Below are positions 31,406 through 42,969 of a stretch of DNA of 64,000 nt, piece by piece. The translations under genes and the position numbers were made by a program. The DNA is from Neoarius graeffei. Taxonomy: Eukaryota > Chordata > Actinopteri > Siluriformes > Ariidae. Numbering within the stretch: position 1 is the first letter of the stretch; every line of letters starts with the position of its first letter. Under the pieces are notes generated by a model. The model was not told the origin of the DNA, made no database searches, and worked only from the letters and a program-made list of their open reading frames with translations. Where the stretch lies: positions 38,512,154-38,576,153 of the forward strand of contig NC_083575.1 in assembly GCF_027579695.1 (NCBI RefSeq). The letters run 5' to 3'.

Positions 31406-33372
31406 AAGATTTCCTTGTTTGTAGAGCATCCTTAAGCCCTTGAACTCGAAGCTCTTCAGTATGTTGACAGTTATGCATCTCTGAGCTGATTTTATTTTTT
31501 ATTTTTTAGTGGCTTTGATCCACTTGCATCAACCAGAATGTTTACAATATTGTAGTAGAAATTGTTCATTTGTAAATCATCATACAATGTATCTCTGAGT
31601 CAACTGGTCAAATTACTATGTGTAATCACAGGATAGGATTGGGGGTATGGCCTCCTTGTCAAAGCAAAATAAACGTTCATTAAAGTACTCTTAAAAGACA
31701 GCTGTGGTTAAGTCATCTTTTGTGTTTTTTTGCTCCTTTTGTTTTGACCGAACTAAAGCTGGGTGGAACTTGTAGAAACCTGTGGATTACTAATCCAATC
31801 AATTGGGTTGGAGGTGCAATTATTCAGTAACAGCAGAAATTAATTTGAGACCTTTTGGTATTTTCTCCTGATTTCCATTAAATGGAACTGGATGTGTACT
31901 CAAATGTGTTCTTGGGATGCAGCTAGCCTGATGAAGTATAAAACTTCATGATGAAATGTGTATTAAGGGGCTATTCTTTGCCCAAACAATTTCCCTGACT
32001 TCACTTGAAGTGGAAATGACGGAGGAGCTGAAATGGCAATGATGCCACGAGGGCATTAAACCAGTCTGTGCTCTGGGGCCCTTAGCTGGGTGTGTGGTTT
32101 TTTTTTTTTTTCCATGCTCACTGCTAAAGAGATAAGGTGACTAAAGTGTAGCACTATAAGCGCTTACTATAGCTACTTGGTAGTGAGTGTTTTATGTAGC
32201 CTAGCAACAGGGAAGAACATTATGCTCCAAACTCCCGGAGAAGCTTGTGGATGAGATGATGCAAGGAGCATGGTGCATCGTCCTGTGTCTAGTGCACCAA
32301 ATTAACGCACACATTAATTACTACACCATGTTGCTACAAGAAGCTTTAACAGTTTTAATCTCGGTTTGAATTTTTTTAAGAGAAATATGAAATGATCTGT
32401 CCTTGAATCAAAACTAATGACAAATTGAATAAAAGGTGTACATTATACATCTGACTATATTGTAACAAAACCAGTATAATAAAAATAAGAGAATTTGAAC
32501 GTAGGAATGGTCAACGAATAAATTTTGTTCTGTGATATAGGCCCATAGGTAATGAATGCAGCAGATAGGGATTGGGTTGTGTTTCAGATTACATCACACA
32601 TCTACGTACATGTAACGACGTGCATTAAAAGTGAAGCTACTCTAAGAAATGAAAGACTAACATTATATGAAATTGATTCATAAACATCTTTATACAAAAA
32701 GTACATGCCTGTAAAGCATAACAGAAATTACATATTACAGACTAAATAGTAGGCTTTTAGTCCTAAGATGGCAAACAACAAAAACTATTTTTTTTAAAGC
32801 ATTACAACATGGTTCCAAAAATTGCTCATACACATGCACATCCAATGGCTTTAAACACCTGCTGACTATTTTCCGTACCGATGTAGTGGTTACGGGTGAA
32901 AGGAAGGTGTCTTTTTCCTGTCATGACAAAGACACCGAGTGTTATAAAAAGAGCTGGAACCATGACAGGAAAAAGGCACCACAAAGTTAAAAAAAAAAGA
33001 CGAGACATCCTTCAACACAGCAATAAAAGAGCACAGATGATCGGTTTCATGTTAAAAAAAAAACAGCTTCAGTGTGAGTAGGCTTATGTTACAGGGCAAG
33101 CTTCAAAAGGCTTTGGTATGGTTGTAAACAAAAATCCTTTGAGATACTTAGTATCTGGTGGTTCTGACGTTCCTTCATGAGAAGGAACTGACTGATGAGA
33201 AATCTGACTGACAGAAGTGGTCGGTGGAAGGATATAATTAAGGTAGGTGATGTCATGTGCTCATGCAATGGTGCCATTGAATGAAGTGCCAAGTCCTAAT
33301 TAAGCAGAAAAGAGGCACCTTATTATGCAACAGCACTAACTAATATATTGTTTGCTAATTGATAGTGGTTTT
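31406..33372. other. Intergenic sequence between calm1 and SINE copy 17
   Basis: Mostly AT-rich sequence without recognisable exons. Contains a possible distal calm1 poly(A) site at 31668 and an imperfect inverted repeat at about 32905-32985. Confidence 0.4.
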
Positions 33373-33753
33373 TCATCTCATCTCGTTATCTCTAGCCGCT
33401 TTATCCTGTTCTACAAGGTCGCAGGCAAGCTGGAGCCTATCCCAGCTGACTACGGGCGAAAGGCGGGGTACACCCTGGACAAGTCGCCAGGTCATCACAG
33501 GGCTGACACATAGACACAGACAACCATTCACACTCACATTCACACCTACGGTCAATTTAGAGTCACCAGTTAACCTAACCTGCATGTCTTTGGACTGTGG
33601 GGGAAACCGGAGCACCCGGAGGAAACCCACGCGGACACGGGGAGAACATGCAAACTCCACACAGAAAGGCCCTCGCCGGCCACGGGGCTCGAACCTGGAC
33701 CTTCTTGCTGTGAGGCGACAGCGCTAACCACTACAACAAACACTGTGCCGCCA
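33373..33753 (-). repeat. DANA-like SINE (copy 17)
   Basis: Minus-strand full copy. Its tRNA head contains a short extra ACAACAAACA-type insertion at about 33734-33744. Confidence 0.92.
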
Positions 33754-34039
33754 AGAACAAACATTATCAGGTATTTAATTATGCTCGCAAAGCATTCTGC
33801 ATGCTCCAATATATTTTGTCAAAATAATGCTGGCCTCTCTGTAGGCATGTCGCATCAAAGGTTCACCAGTGCAAATCATATCTTTAGTGACAATATGGCC
33901 TATTTTATCTATATCTGGCTATAATATGTCCCTCAGCTGTCAGCTATCAGTGTCAGAATTTTCTTTCAGCCCAAAGTGACAGTATTGCTAAGTTTCAGTC
34001 ACGTGACTTTTCTTAGCGGTTTTACCAGAAGTGAAATAG

Positions 34040-34616
34040 CTGGTGGTCTAAACGGCTGCCGTAGTGCAAACAACTAGTGATAACTTATCAGAGTACACTC
34101 GTAATCTAGAAGCCACTGCTGGCTTTAGATATATTCAGAAGATTGCTGTGTGCAATGGAATCGACCCCTACAGTCTGGGAAAGAAGGATTTGTCATACGA
34201 TCTCGAAAACGACCCTTCAGTCGAGTTCCCTGACATCTCGAACTATCTGGTGTTGCAGACGTCCTTCTACACCGCAAAATAGATGAAAGCGTGGAAGAGT
34301 ATGGAGGCTTACAACTTTTCTGTATGTGGCTGGGTAAAGGACCTTGGTATCAAGTCGCTGCCGAATGAATCCTGTATTGTTTTTGCCCGTGTATGTATGG
34401 TTTTTTTAAAGCTTTTCGTTCATGTCTTTACAAGGAAGCGCTGCAAGTTGAAGTGTAAACAAACAACAGTTCGCTTGATTCTCACTTGTGTTGGCTCTTA
34501 CTGTATCTCTCAGGCAAATCATTCACAAAGACCATCAGAAACCCCTTTAAAGACCTGGATCTTAGTTAAACAAGACAGAGAAGTGATCACGGCACATTGT
34601 AACTGTACGGCTGGGT
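34040..34616 (+). pseudogene. SWIM-type zinc-finger protein of ISL2EU-like element, fragment
   Basis: Reads SNYLVLQTSFYTAK, a TAG stop at 34280-34282, MKAWKSMEAYNFSVCGWVKD, then a likely intron (about 34389-34513) and WILVKQDREVITAHCNCTAG, half of a SWIM zinc finger (CxCx). In fish homologues a YqaJ-type nuclease domain follows; here the sequence breaks after the next donor site. Confidence 0.65.
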
Positions 34617-34756
34617 AAGAATTTTGTCGTGACCTTCATGCATATGGATTTTGTGAGGAGTAAACAAAGGAACAGCTGGGGACTTAGCGCTTCATGCAAA
34701 AAAAAAAAAGGACAGTAAAATAACGACACAGCAAGAAAAGTACTTGGAAAACACTA

Positions 34757-35001
34757 AGGTCATAGCTGAGAGGGAGATACAAACCTTTCACCAAGTGATC
34801 ACTGCAAACTCGAGCATGCTTCGACTCGGCTCCCCTTGATTTCAGTGAGAGGTTCAAAAGCCACCTTTCTCGACATCTTTTTGTGAAATCCTGTGTTCGT
34901 TCACCCTTTTTTATTAGTTCACGGGGAACCCTGAAGAAACTTTTATCAGTTTCATGGTTTGATTGATTCGAACAACCTAAAACAACGCAAGCGTAAGGCA
35001 T
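34757..35001 (-). pseudogene. THAP-domain protein of ISL2EU-like element, fragment
   Basis: Starts MPYACVVLGCSNQSNHETDK and has the C-x4-C ... CSDH zinc ligands and a WLLNLSL segment, a THAP DNA-binding domain. A donor-like GTTTGT follows HLVKG, and the rest is missing. THAP domains bind the transposon ends in several DNA transposon families. Confidence 0.7.
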
Positions 35002-35124
35002 TTTTCATGCGAGCAATGCACCTTCTTCATACAAACGCTTTGTCAACTGAGCTTTGGTAGACCACCAGCTAAAGTTTTGAATAACGAATGAGGCAGATGT
35101 GACGTCACGTGAAACCCAGCAATA

Positions 35125-35920
35125 TGTGTGTATAATAATGCTTTTTGTTGCACTCCATCATTCTTTTCCAGAACACTCCATTCCCTGGCCGTTACCACAT
35201 TTGTGATTTCATGGAAGAGGCAAGCCTCAATTCTGTGAATGACTTATGGATTCAATGACACACCCAGATTGTGTGTCTGCAGAGCAGGACCATGCTCTTG
35301 CCAGGAGTTTACAGCTTCACTGACTGTATTCAAGAAGTTCCCCAGCATTAAGCATCCTACTTTTTTAAGAGTTGCCCAAGACCCGACAACTACACCCTGG
35401 ACATCTGGGCTAAAATGGGTGACAGCTAACTGGTCAGTGAGCAATAATATTACTAGATAGTCTTATACCTCTTTGTCCATGTTAAAATGTATGTGCCCGA
35501 AAAAAAAGAATGCTGTTTAGGATGTGATTGTATGTTTTCAAGGACACAGACCTCCCTCCATGCCATTATGATGTGATTGAGAAGCCTGTCCCCAAATTAC
35601 CACTTTAAAAGTGAGATGGCTTTTCCTCTACTTTAGATCCAGTTTCCTCCTTAATCCAGGATAGTTTAAGGATAGCAGTTGTGCTTATTTCTTCACCGTC
35701 CAAATTTGCATTCAACTCTTCATTCCTACCACCTCTCTCCTTACTGTGCCACATTATCCAACATGTATCTCCTTTCTCTTGTTACAGGCATGTCATGTTG
35801 TGTTCAGCCATGCAAAGCCTTACCTTCCTTCCTGTAAGTCTCGATGAGAAGAGTGTCAGTACACAGTGTGTATCCAGTATATGCGATACATCCAGGACAT
35901 ACAGATTAAAAACCGTGACA
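35125..35920. other. Intergenic sequence, nothing recognised
   Basis: Between the ISL2EU-like and Tc1 elements; no exon or repeat recognised. Confidence 0.35.
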
Positions 35921-35922
35921 TA

Positions 35923-37559
35923 CAGTTAGGTCCATATATATTTGGACACTGACACAAATTTTCTTTTTTACCTGTTTACTGAAACATATTCAAGTTATAG
36001 TTATATAATGGACATGGACATAAAGTCCAGGCTTTCAACTTTCATTTGAGGGTATCCACATTAAAATTGGATGAAGGGTTTAGGAGTTTCAGCTCCTTAA
36101 CATGTGCCACCCTGTTTTTAAAGGGACCAAAAGTAATTGGAGAATTGACTCAAAGGATATTTCATGGGCAGGTGTGGGCAATTCCTTCGTTATGTCATTC
36201 TCAATTAAGCAGATAAAAAGCCTGGAGTTGATTTGAGGTGTGGTGCTTGCATTTGGAAGATTTTACTGTGAAGAAAACATGCGGTCAAAGGAGCTCTCCA
36301 TGCAGGTGAAACAAGCCATCCTTAAGCTGCGAAAAAAAAAAAAAACCATCCAAGAAATTGCTACAATATTAGCAGTGGCAAAATCTACAGTTTGGTACAT
36401 CCTGAGAAAGAAAGAAAGCACTGGTGAACTCATCAATGCAAAAAGACCTGGACACCCACAGAAGTCAACAGTGGTGGATGATCGCAGAATAATGTCCATG
36501 GTGAAGAGAAACCCCTTCACAACAGCCAACCAAGTGAACAACACTCTCCAGGAGGTAGGCGTATCAATATCCAAATCTACCATAAAGAGAAGACTGCATG
36601 AAAGTAAATACAGAGGGTTCACTGCACGGTGCAAGCCACTCATAAGCCTCAAGAATAAAAAGGCTAGATTGGACTTTGCTAAAAAACATCTAAAAAAGCC
36701 AGCATAGTTCTGGAAGAACATTCTTTGGACAGATGAAACCAAGATCAACCTCTACCAGAATGATGGAAAGGAAAAAGTATGGCGAAGGCGTGGTACAGCT
36801 CATGATCCAAAGCATACCACATCATCTGTAAAACACAGCGGAGGCAGTGTGATGGCTTGGGCATGCATGGCTGCCAGTGGCACTGGGTCACTAGTGCTTA
36901 TTGATGATGTGACACAGGACAGAAGCAGCCGGATGAATTCTGAGGTATTCAGAGACATACTGTGTGCTCAAATCCAGCCAAACTGATTGGCCGGCGTTTC
37001 ATAATACAGATGGACAATGACCCAAAACATAAAGCCAAAGCAACCCAGGAGTTTATAAAAGCAAAGAAGTGGAATATCCTTGAATGGCCAAGTCAGTCAC
37101 CTGATCTCAACCCAATTGAGCATGCATTTCACTTGTTAAAGACTAAACTTCAGACAGAAAGGCCCACAAACAAACAGCAACTGAAAACTGCTGCAGTAAA
37201 GGCCTGGCAGAGCATTAAAAAGGAGGAAACACAGTGTCTGGTGATGTCCATGAGTTCAAGACTTCAGGCAGTCATTGTCAACAAAGGGTTTTCAACCAAG
37301 TATTAGAAATGAACATTTTATTTACAATTATTTAATTTGTCCAATTACTTTTGAGCCCCTGAAATGAAGGGATTGTGTTTAAAAAATGCTTTAGTTCCTC
37401 ACATTTTTATGCAATCATTTTGTTCAACCCACTGAATTAAAGCTGAAAGTCTGAACTTCAACTGCATCTGAATTGTTTTGTTCAAAATTCATTGTGGTAA
37501 TGTACAGAACCAAAATTAGAAAAATGTTGTCTCTGTCCAAATATTTATGGACCTAACTG
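35923..37559 (+). mobile_element. Tc1-like transposon (CAGTTAGGTCC ends)
   Basis: A 1637-bp element with ends CAGTTAGGTCCATATATATT and the complement, flanked by TA. Both ends and most of the transposase are preserved. Confidence 0.94.
36279..37306 (+). pseudogene. Tc1 transposase, nearly intact but broken
   Basis: About 340 codons: start MRSKELSMQVKQAILKL with an A-rich Lys run, HTH region, [16 protein letters not shown] (first Asp), MDNDPKHKAKATQEF (second Asp) and [15 protein letters not shown] (third acidic residue). Defects are a TAG before FWKN at about 36706 and a frameshift near 36985. Confidence 0.9.
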
Positions 37560-37639
37560 TAAATCTCTATATGTCACTTGTGAGGAAATTGATGAATTGT
37601 TCTGATAAATTTGGGTACTTTTTGTTTGTGAATGTGTCT

Positions 37640-37995
37640 ATATAATAAAAAGAAAATCACGTTGGCTTGAAGATATTAAGTTTATCTTCTCGTGTTGAAA
37701 AGCTAGTATTTTTCATACGAAATACATCGCGGATCTGAGCGACATATTTAAATAATATTGGCTGGCGTAAATTGCCTCTGTCCCAACTTTTTTTTGAGTG
37801 TGTTGCAGCCGTCAAATTCTCACTTCGTTCATATTTACAAAGTACAATTAAGTTGGTCGGTAAATCTATTGAAAATCTTTTCTTTGTACTTTTGTCAGTT
37901 AAATAAAGGTTCATGTGAATTAACAAATCACAGATTTTTGTTTTTATTGCATTTTGGAAAACATCCCAACTTTTCTGGAACTGAGGTTAGTATAT
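37640..37995. repeat. Dispersed fish repeat (3'-end type)
   Basis: Contains TGTCCCAACTTTTTTTTGAG and ACATCCCAACTTTTCTGGAA, recurring motifs of a common fish interspersed repeat. Borders and class are unclear. Confidence 0.5.
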
Positions 37996-38528
37996 ATAGG
38001 ATATACTTTTGCCTAATTTTTTCTGAACGTTGAGTCTCACAATGTGTGACGCTGCTGTACTATGAAAGGCAGCCATGCTGATTGGATATGTGAGGCAGAC
38101 TGGCAGCTGTTGTACACTGATAGAAGAGTGAGAGTGCTAAGCCACCTATTGAGTGTCATTAGGGTGGATGTTAAGGCTTTGCTTTGTTTCAACAGAGTTT
38201 CATCTCAAGGGAGACATGTGGTCAAAGGTTAAGCAGCAAAGCCTTTATTAAAATTATAATGAGAGCTCAGTATACAGCTATCTTTCTTTAATGTTGAGTC
38301 TAATTGACAATGTCTCAGATGCTTCAATAGAAGCATGTGAAGTTGCTCAAATTTGAGCTTTTTTTTTAATTTTTCATAATTGCTGAAAATGAAATTGTCA
38401 GGTCATAATCAAGGATCAACAAGTAACACTTACTATTACCAGCTGGTCTGGGTATTGAATGGGAGGGCTAAAACTTATTTTCAGTAACTCTGCATCACAA
38501 TTATATAATGATTACAACTGAGCACTAT
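37996..38528. other. Intergenic sequence, nothing recognised
   Basis: AT-rich sequence before the hAT MITE at 38537. Confidence 0.35.
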
Positions 38529-38536
38529 CATATAGG

Positions 38537-40157
38537 CAAAGGTGGACAAAGTACCCAACTTCATTACTTAAGTCAAAGTACAGATCCCACTGGTCAAATG
38601 TTACTCGGATACAAGTGAAAGTTGTCCAGTCAAATTTTTACTTAAGTTAAAGTACTGAAATACTTGCTTTTAAAAATACTTAAGTATTAAAAGTACATTT
38701 TCTGTCAACGCATTGTTGCATTATTGCCACGACGCTGACAAAACCTAATGCCGTTACCAAAGACAGAAATGTGAATTCACAAAATGAACGCATGCTGTGC
38801 CATCATGGTGGCTTAATGTTAAGCTAGCTAGTCAGTGAAACTCCACTTGACATGCTAACAAACTCTTTTCAAACTCAAAATCATATTGGGTAGCTAACGC
38901 TACTGGAAAAAAAAAGATTTCTACATTCTGTTTATTTGGCGGGCGGCACGGTGGTGTAGTGGTTAGCGCTGTCGCCTCACAGCAAGAAGGTCCTGGGTTC
39001 GAGCCCCGGGGCCGGCGAGGGCCTTTCTGTGCGGAGTTTGCATGTTCTCCCCGTGTCCGCGTGGGTTTCCTCCGGGTGCTCCGGTTTCCCCCACAGTCCA
39101 AAGACATGCAGGTTAGGTTAACTGGTGACTCTAAATTGACCGTAGGTGTGAATGTGAGTGTGAATGGTTGTCTGTGTCTATGTGTCAGCCCTGTGATGAC
39201 CTGGCGACTTGTCCAGGGTGTACCCCGCCTTTCGCCCGTAGTCAGCTGGGATAGGCTCCAGCTTGCCTGCGACCCTGTAGAAGGATAAAGCGGCTAGAGA
39301 TAATGAGATGAGATGAGATGTTTATTTGGCAAGGTTATGCTAAAACATATTTCTGAAAGGACTTCAGATAAGTTAACATTATTCATGGTAGCATAACTCC
39401 GTTTTTACATGCTAACTAACGGTGTCCAAGTTAACTAGCTATGTGTAAACGTTAGCCGTGGACAAGGCTACGGCAACTTGGCAGGCAAATCCATAGAAAG
39501 TCATTTGACTAACCAGACCGCATAGCTATTGCAACGTTATCGCTAGCTCTAAAAGCACAGACAACTTCGTTGCAAGCTTTCTCTTGGAATAAAACGTTTA
39601 TATACCTCAATATGCTTCCGCAGGTTGGACGGCGAGTTTTTGTAGGCTGTGATATGGTTTGTTTTTGGCAAATAAAGCAAACATTTAAAATGAAACGAAT
39701 CTTTAATCCTTTCAGAAAACTGAAACATGGGTTCTAGGTATGGCCATGAGTGCGTGCGTTCCCCAGAAGAACCGCCTCCTTCCATTCTGCCATCAACTGA
39801 TCGTGTTCAAATAACGCTGCTGAGAAATCACTGAACTTGATTTTATACAGTCTATGGACGTGACGTGACCCTAGTGATTACTGACAGGCTGTCTCAGTGT
39901 CACCTGCGAAAAAATCAATCACGTTTTAGAAAAGAAAAAAAAAACATCCATTTTCAAAGCTGCTTCATAATAAGGAGTAACGAGGACCTTGACAGAAATG
40001 TAGTGGAGTAAAAATTACGATATTTGTCTTTCAAATGTAGTGAAGTTTAAGTCATAAGTTTCCAAAAAAAAAAAATACTCAAGTAAAGTACAGATACTCA
40101 AAAAGTGTACTTAAGTACAGTACTCAAGTAAATGTACTTCATTACTGTCCACCTCTG
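38537..40157. mobile_element. hAT-type non-autonomous element carrying a SINE
   Basis: Inverted ends CAAAGGTGGACAAAGTA and GTCCACCTCTG, with an exact 8-bp duplication CATATAGG at 38529-38536 and 40158-40165. Subterminal regions repeat TTAAGT/ACTTAA motifs. No transposase. SINE copy 18 lies inside. Confidence 0.9.
38941..39321 (+). repeat. DANA-like SINE (copy 18, inside hAT MITE)
   Basis: Close to consensus; flanked by TGTTTATTTGGC on both sides. Confidence 0.93.
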
Positions 40158-40189
40158 CATATAGGCATGAAACTACAGTTTACATTTAA

Positions 40190-40684
40190 AAATGTGTGGA
40201 CACCTTACCATCACATGCATACAGTGTGCTTTTTAAACACCCCATTCCAGATTTAGTCCCCTCTTTGTTATTATAATAACCTCCACTCTTCTGAGAAGGC
40301 TTTCCACTAGATTTTGGACTGTGGCTGTGGAGATTTGTGTTCATTCAGCCACAAGAGCATTCATGAGATCGGGCACAGATGTCAGGTGAAAAGGGCTGCG
40401 TTCCAATTCATCTCAAAAGTGTTTAGTGGGGTTGAGATCAGGGCTCTGTGCAGGCCACTCATGTTCTTCCACACCAACATTGGTTGTCATATACAGTACC
40501 TCACTTTGTGCACAGGGGCACTGTCATATCTGATCATGTTCGGGCATTTTAATTTCCGTGAAGGCAAATTTTAATGCTACAGCATGAACAGATATCCTAT
40601 ACAATTGTGTGCTTCCAATTTTGTGGCAACTATTTGGGGAAGAACCACATATGGCTGTGATGGTCAGGTGTCCACAAACTTTCA
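40190..40684 (-). mobile_element. Tc1-like element remnant, internally deleted
   Basis: Ends ATGTGTGGACACCTTACCAT and, inward from the right, GTTTGTGGACACCTGACCAT are inverted repeats. The minus-strand interior has decayed transposase C-terminal sequence equivalent to the PDLNP region. The first half of the transposase is missing. Confidence 0.7.
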
Positions 40685-41285
40685 GATCTATCGTGTATTG
40701 TGTACACATAGGAGAACACACACACCCGCACACACATACACACACAGTCATTAAAAAGGACAGATTGGCAGCACTGTTTGTGCTTCCTAATTGTTTTAAG
40801 TCAACTGTTTCAAGTCCATAATCACGCTGTCTCTCCGAATAGCAAGCACAGTAAACAGAAAATCTACACTTGCTGTTAGCCTGCTTTCTTCATCCAAACA
40901 AAAGAACAAAAAACATACAGTTCTGCCATTCTGATATGAACATCACAGTGAGGCAGGCTTAAATATTTGATCAACAATGAACACAAAATTTTAGTGCTGT
41001 TCCACCATTTGCCACTTGACACACTGTTGTGCTTTGTGAATCTACAGTCTGGGCTATAAAGAATTCAGCCCCAACCTTTAATTCATACATGTGTTTTAAA
41101 GAGCACTGGCAGTGCTGTGGATTTGGTTCCAACCAACGAACCAACCAACCAACCAACCAACCAACCAAACAGTAAATAAGACAAGGTGAATGACAAAAAA
41201 ATGCAACTTTTATCTATCTCTTTTATCTATCAATCTATATCTTCATCGCATCAAGTTGGCTTCTCAGGCTGTTGGCCTCTAGGTA
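40685..41285. other. Intergenic sequence with short repeats
   Basis: Contains an AC-rich tract at about 40718-40746 and an (AACC)n run at about 41135-41165. Nothing else recognised. Confidence 0.4.
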
Positions 41286-41289
41286 AGTG

Positions 41290-41900
41290 CGCAGATAACC
41301 AAAGCGATGCATCTGAACCCCTCAACTAATGACCCCCTTCATGCTCTCGACAACTTGAGTATAGAGAAAGTCGATGACTTTAAGTACCTGGACAGTTGGA
41401 CAAGTACGCCCCATGATATCGAATATTGAAAAGCCAAAGCATGGGGTGCCCTCAATGCCTTAAACAAAGTCTGGGTCGCAACTCTGACCAGGGAAACTAA
41501 GATCTGTTTTTTTAAAGCATCAGTCGTGTCCATACTGTTATATAGCTCAGAATCTTGGTCCTTGACCAAAACTCAGAAAAAGTCCCTGGATGGTACCTAT
41601 ACTCGTATGATGTGAAGAGTCCTAAATGGTCTAACAATCAGCTCTATGGCAACTTACCCCACCTCTCCTGTATGATCAGGAAACAATGCCTTGCTCTTTG
41701 CAGTCACATTATGTGGCATGACCAACCTGTGGCACAAGTGTTGCTCTGGAAGCCTGATGCAAAGCGGCCACATACCACTCTGAAGATGGTGCTTGAAAGG
41801 GACATGGGCCTACTGAGTGACCACCTTAAAGTGGCTATGGACGACATGCAGGCCTGGGCAAAGATACCTCTGCAAGTCACCGGCCTGCTGGATGTTGGAT
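41290..41900 (+). pseudogene. Non-LTR reverse-transcriptase C-terminal remnant
   Basis: Reads VDDFKYLDSWTSTPHDIE, a stop, AKAWGALNALNKVWVATLTR, ILLYSSESWSLTKTQKKSLD and, later, WHDQPVAQVLLWKPDAKR. This is the thumb and C terminus of a LINE reverse transcriptase, with frameshifts and stops. It ends in (GAT)n. Confidence 0.72.
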
Positions 41901-41925
41901 GATGATGATGATGATGACGATGATG

Positions 41926-41978
<53 letters not shown>

Positions 41979-41980
41979 GT
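41897..41980. repeat. (GAT)n and (CTAT)n microsatellite
   Basis: A GATGAT run followed by about 13 units of CTAT. Confidence 0.95.
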
Positions 41981-41984
41981 TGGT

Positions 41985-42940
41985 TATCTATTTATCTACA
42001 GTATGTATTTATCTATTTCTCTTGATATAGTGGGAGCATAGCCCTTCTAGCCCGTTTATACCAGCTGGCCATGATTACTGGTGTCAGTGTTTGTTGTGCA
42101 TTCCCAGTGACTCACAGAATTCTCATGTTGACAGATTAAAAGTTACCAAATTGGTTCAAACTGGACCTTATTTGTTTCCAAATGAACGAAGGTGGAGCTT
42201 GTTCCCCAGATTTCATATGACCACACTGAACAAGTCAGGCATTGTTATGGCAAGTAGTTTTTTTCCACAGTATCCAGCTCTGACTCAACAGCATCCCAGC
42301 CTTGTTTAACTTCAGACTTTTGACCAGCACAAAGCAGCCTTTCAGCTTGAAGCCTGAATTCACTGAAAGACCTGCTTTCTTCAGCAGTGAAGCCCAGCTG
42401 TGACACTGATACCACAAAAATAACGTACTGGAAGCTCATGTGCTGTGGGCAACCAGAGTGTGCAGGGTGACGCTCCTCCTGGCCACATTGCCTCTGTTTA
42501 ATGAAATGAAAGGTCAATGGCTCAGCAGACATTTATGCTATGAAGCAATTATCTGCAGTGGGCCAGCAGAATGCAGGGCAGCATAAGGCCAATGCCGCAG
42601 AGAGCGATTCAGTGCACTGTTCATTAGGATGGCAGGCAGTGTCCTTTTTAAAAAGCCCTCGGGAAATGCAGCTGCATTAACACCTCGAACACACTTCAGC
42701 CCTCCACACGCCACAGCTTAGGCTGGGTGGATCATGTTGAGGCTGCTGGTGGAATCGAGTAGCACTTAATGATAGTAGGCAGCTTTTTCAGAGCCAAGTA
42801 ATGTGGGTCAGGGCTGTGGGAACTGGCGGTGGGACTCTTCCTCTCAGCTTTGGAAACAAGAGTATCCTGAGTGAATTGTAATAGAGCTGATGAGTTTGCA
42901 CTTGTTTGATTTGTACTTGTTGTTTGATATATAGTCTTCT
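41985..42940. other. Intergenic sequence, nothing recognised
   Basis: No exon or repeat family recognised before the GATA-type tract at 42955. Confidence 0.35.
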
Positions 42941-42969
42941 CTCTATATATAGAGTGAGATAGATAGATA

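Larger units (their letters stand above)
33985..35122. mobile_element. ISL2EU-like transposon, internally deleted
   Basis: A 1138-bp element. The left end TTGCTAAGTTTCAGTCACGT and right end (read inward TTGCTGGGTTTCACGTGAC) are imperfect inverted repeats, flanked by TA. It holds convergent ORFs: a SWIM-type zinc-finger protein fragment (plus) and a THAP-domain protein (minus). This pairing, with a 2-bp target duplication, fits ISL2EU. The YqaJ nuclease region is missing. Confidence 0.65.

Noticed and set aside
33373-33753. Long ORFs on both strands within every SINE copy (for example [15 protein letters not shown] and [15 protein letters not shown] types)
   Set aside because: They recur in all SINE copies and are translations of the repeat, with no start context or conservation as protein.
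36263-36748. 161-codon minus-strand ORF opposite a Tc1 transposase
   Set aside because: It is the antisense shadow of the transposase reading frame. The minus-strand ORF at 43295-43720 is similar.
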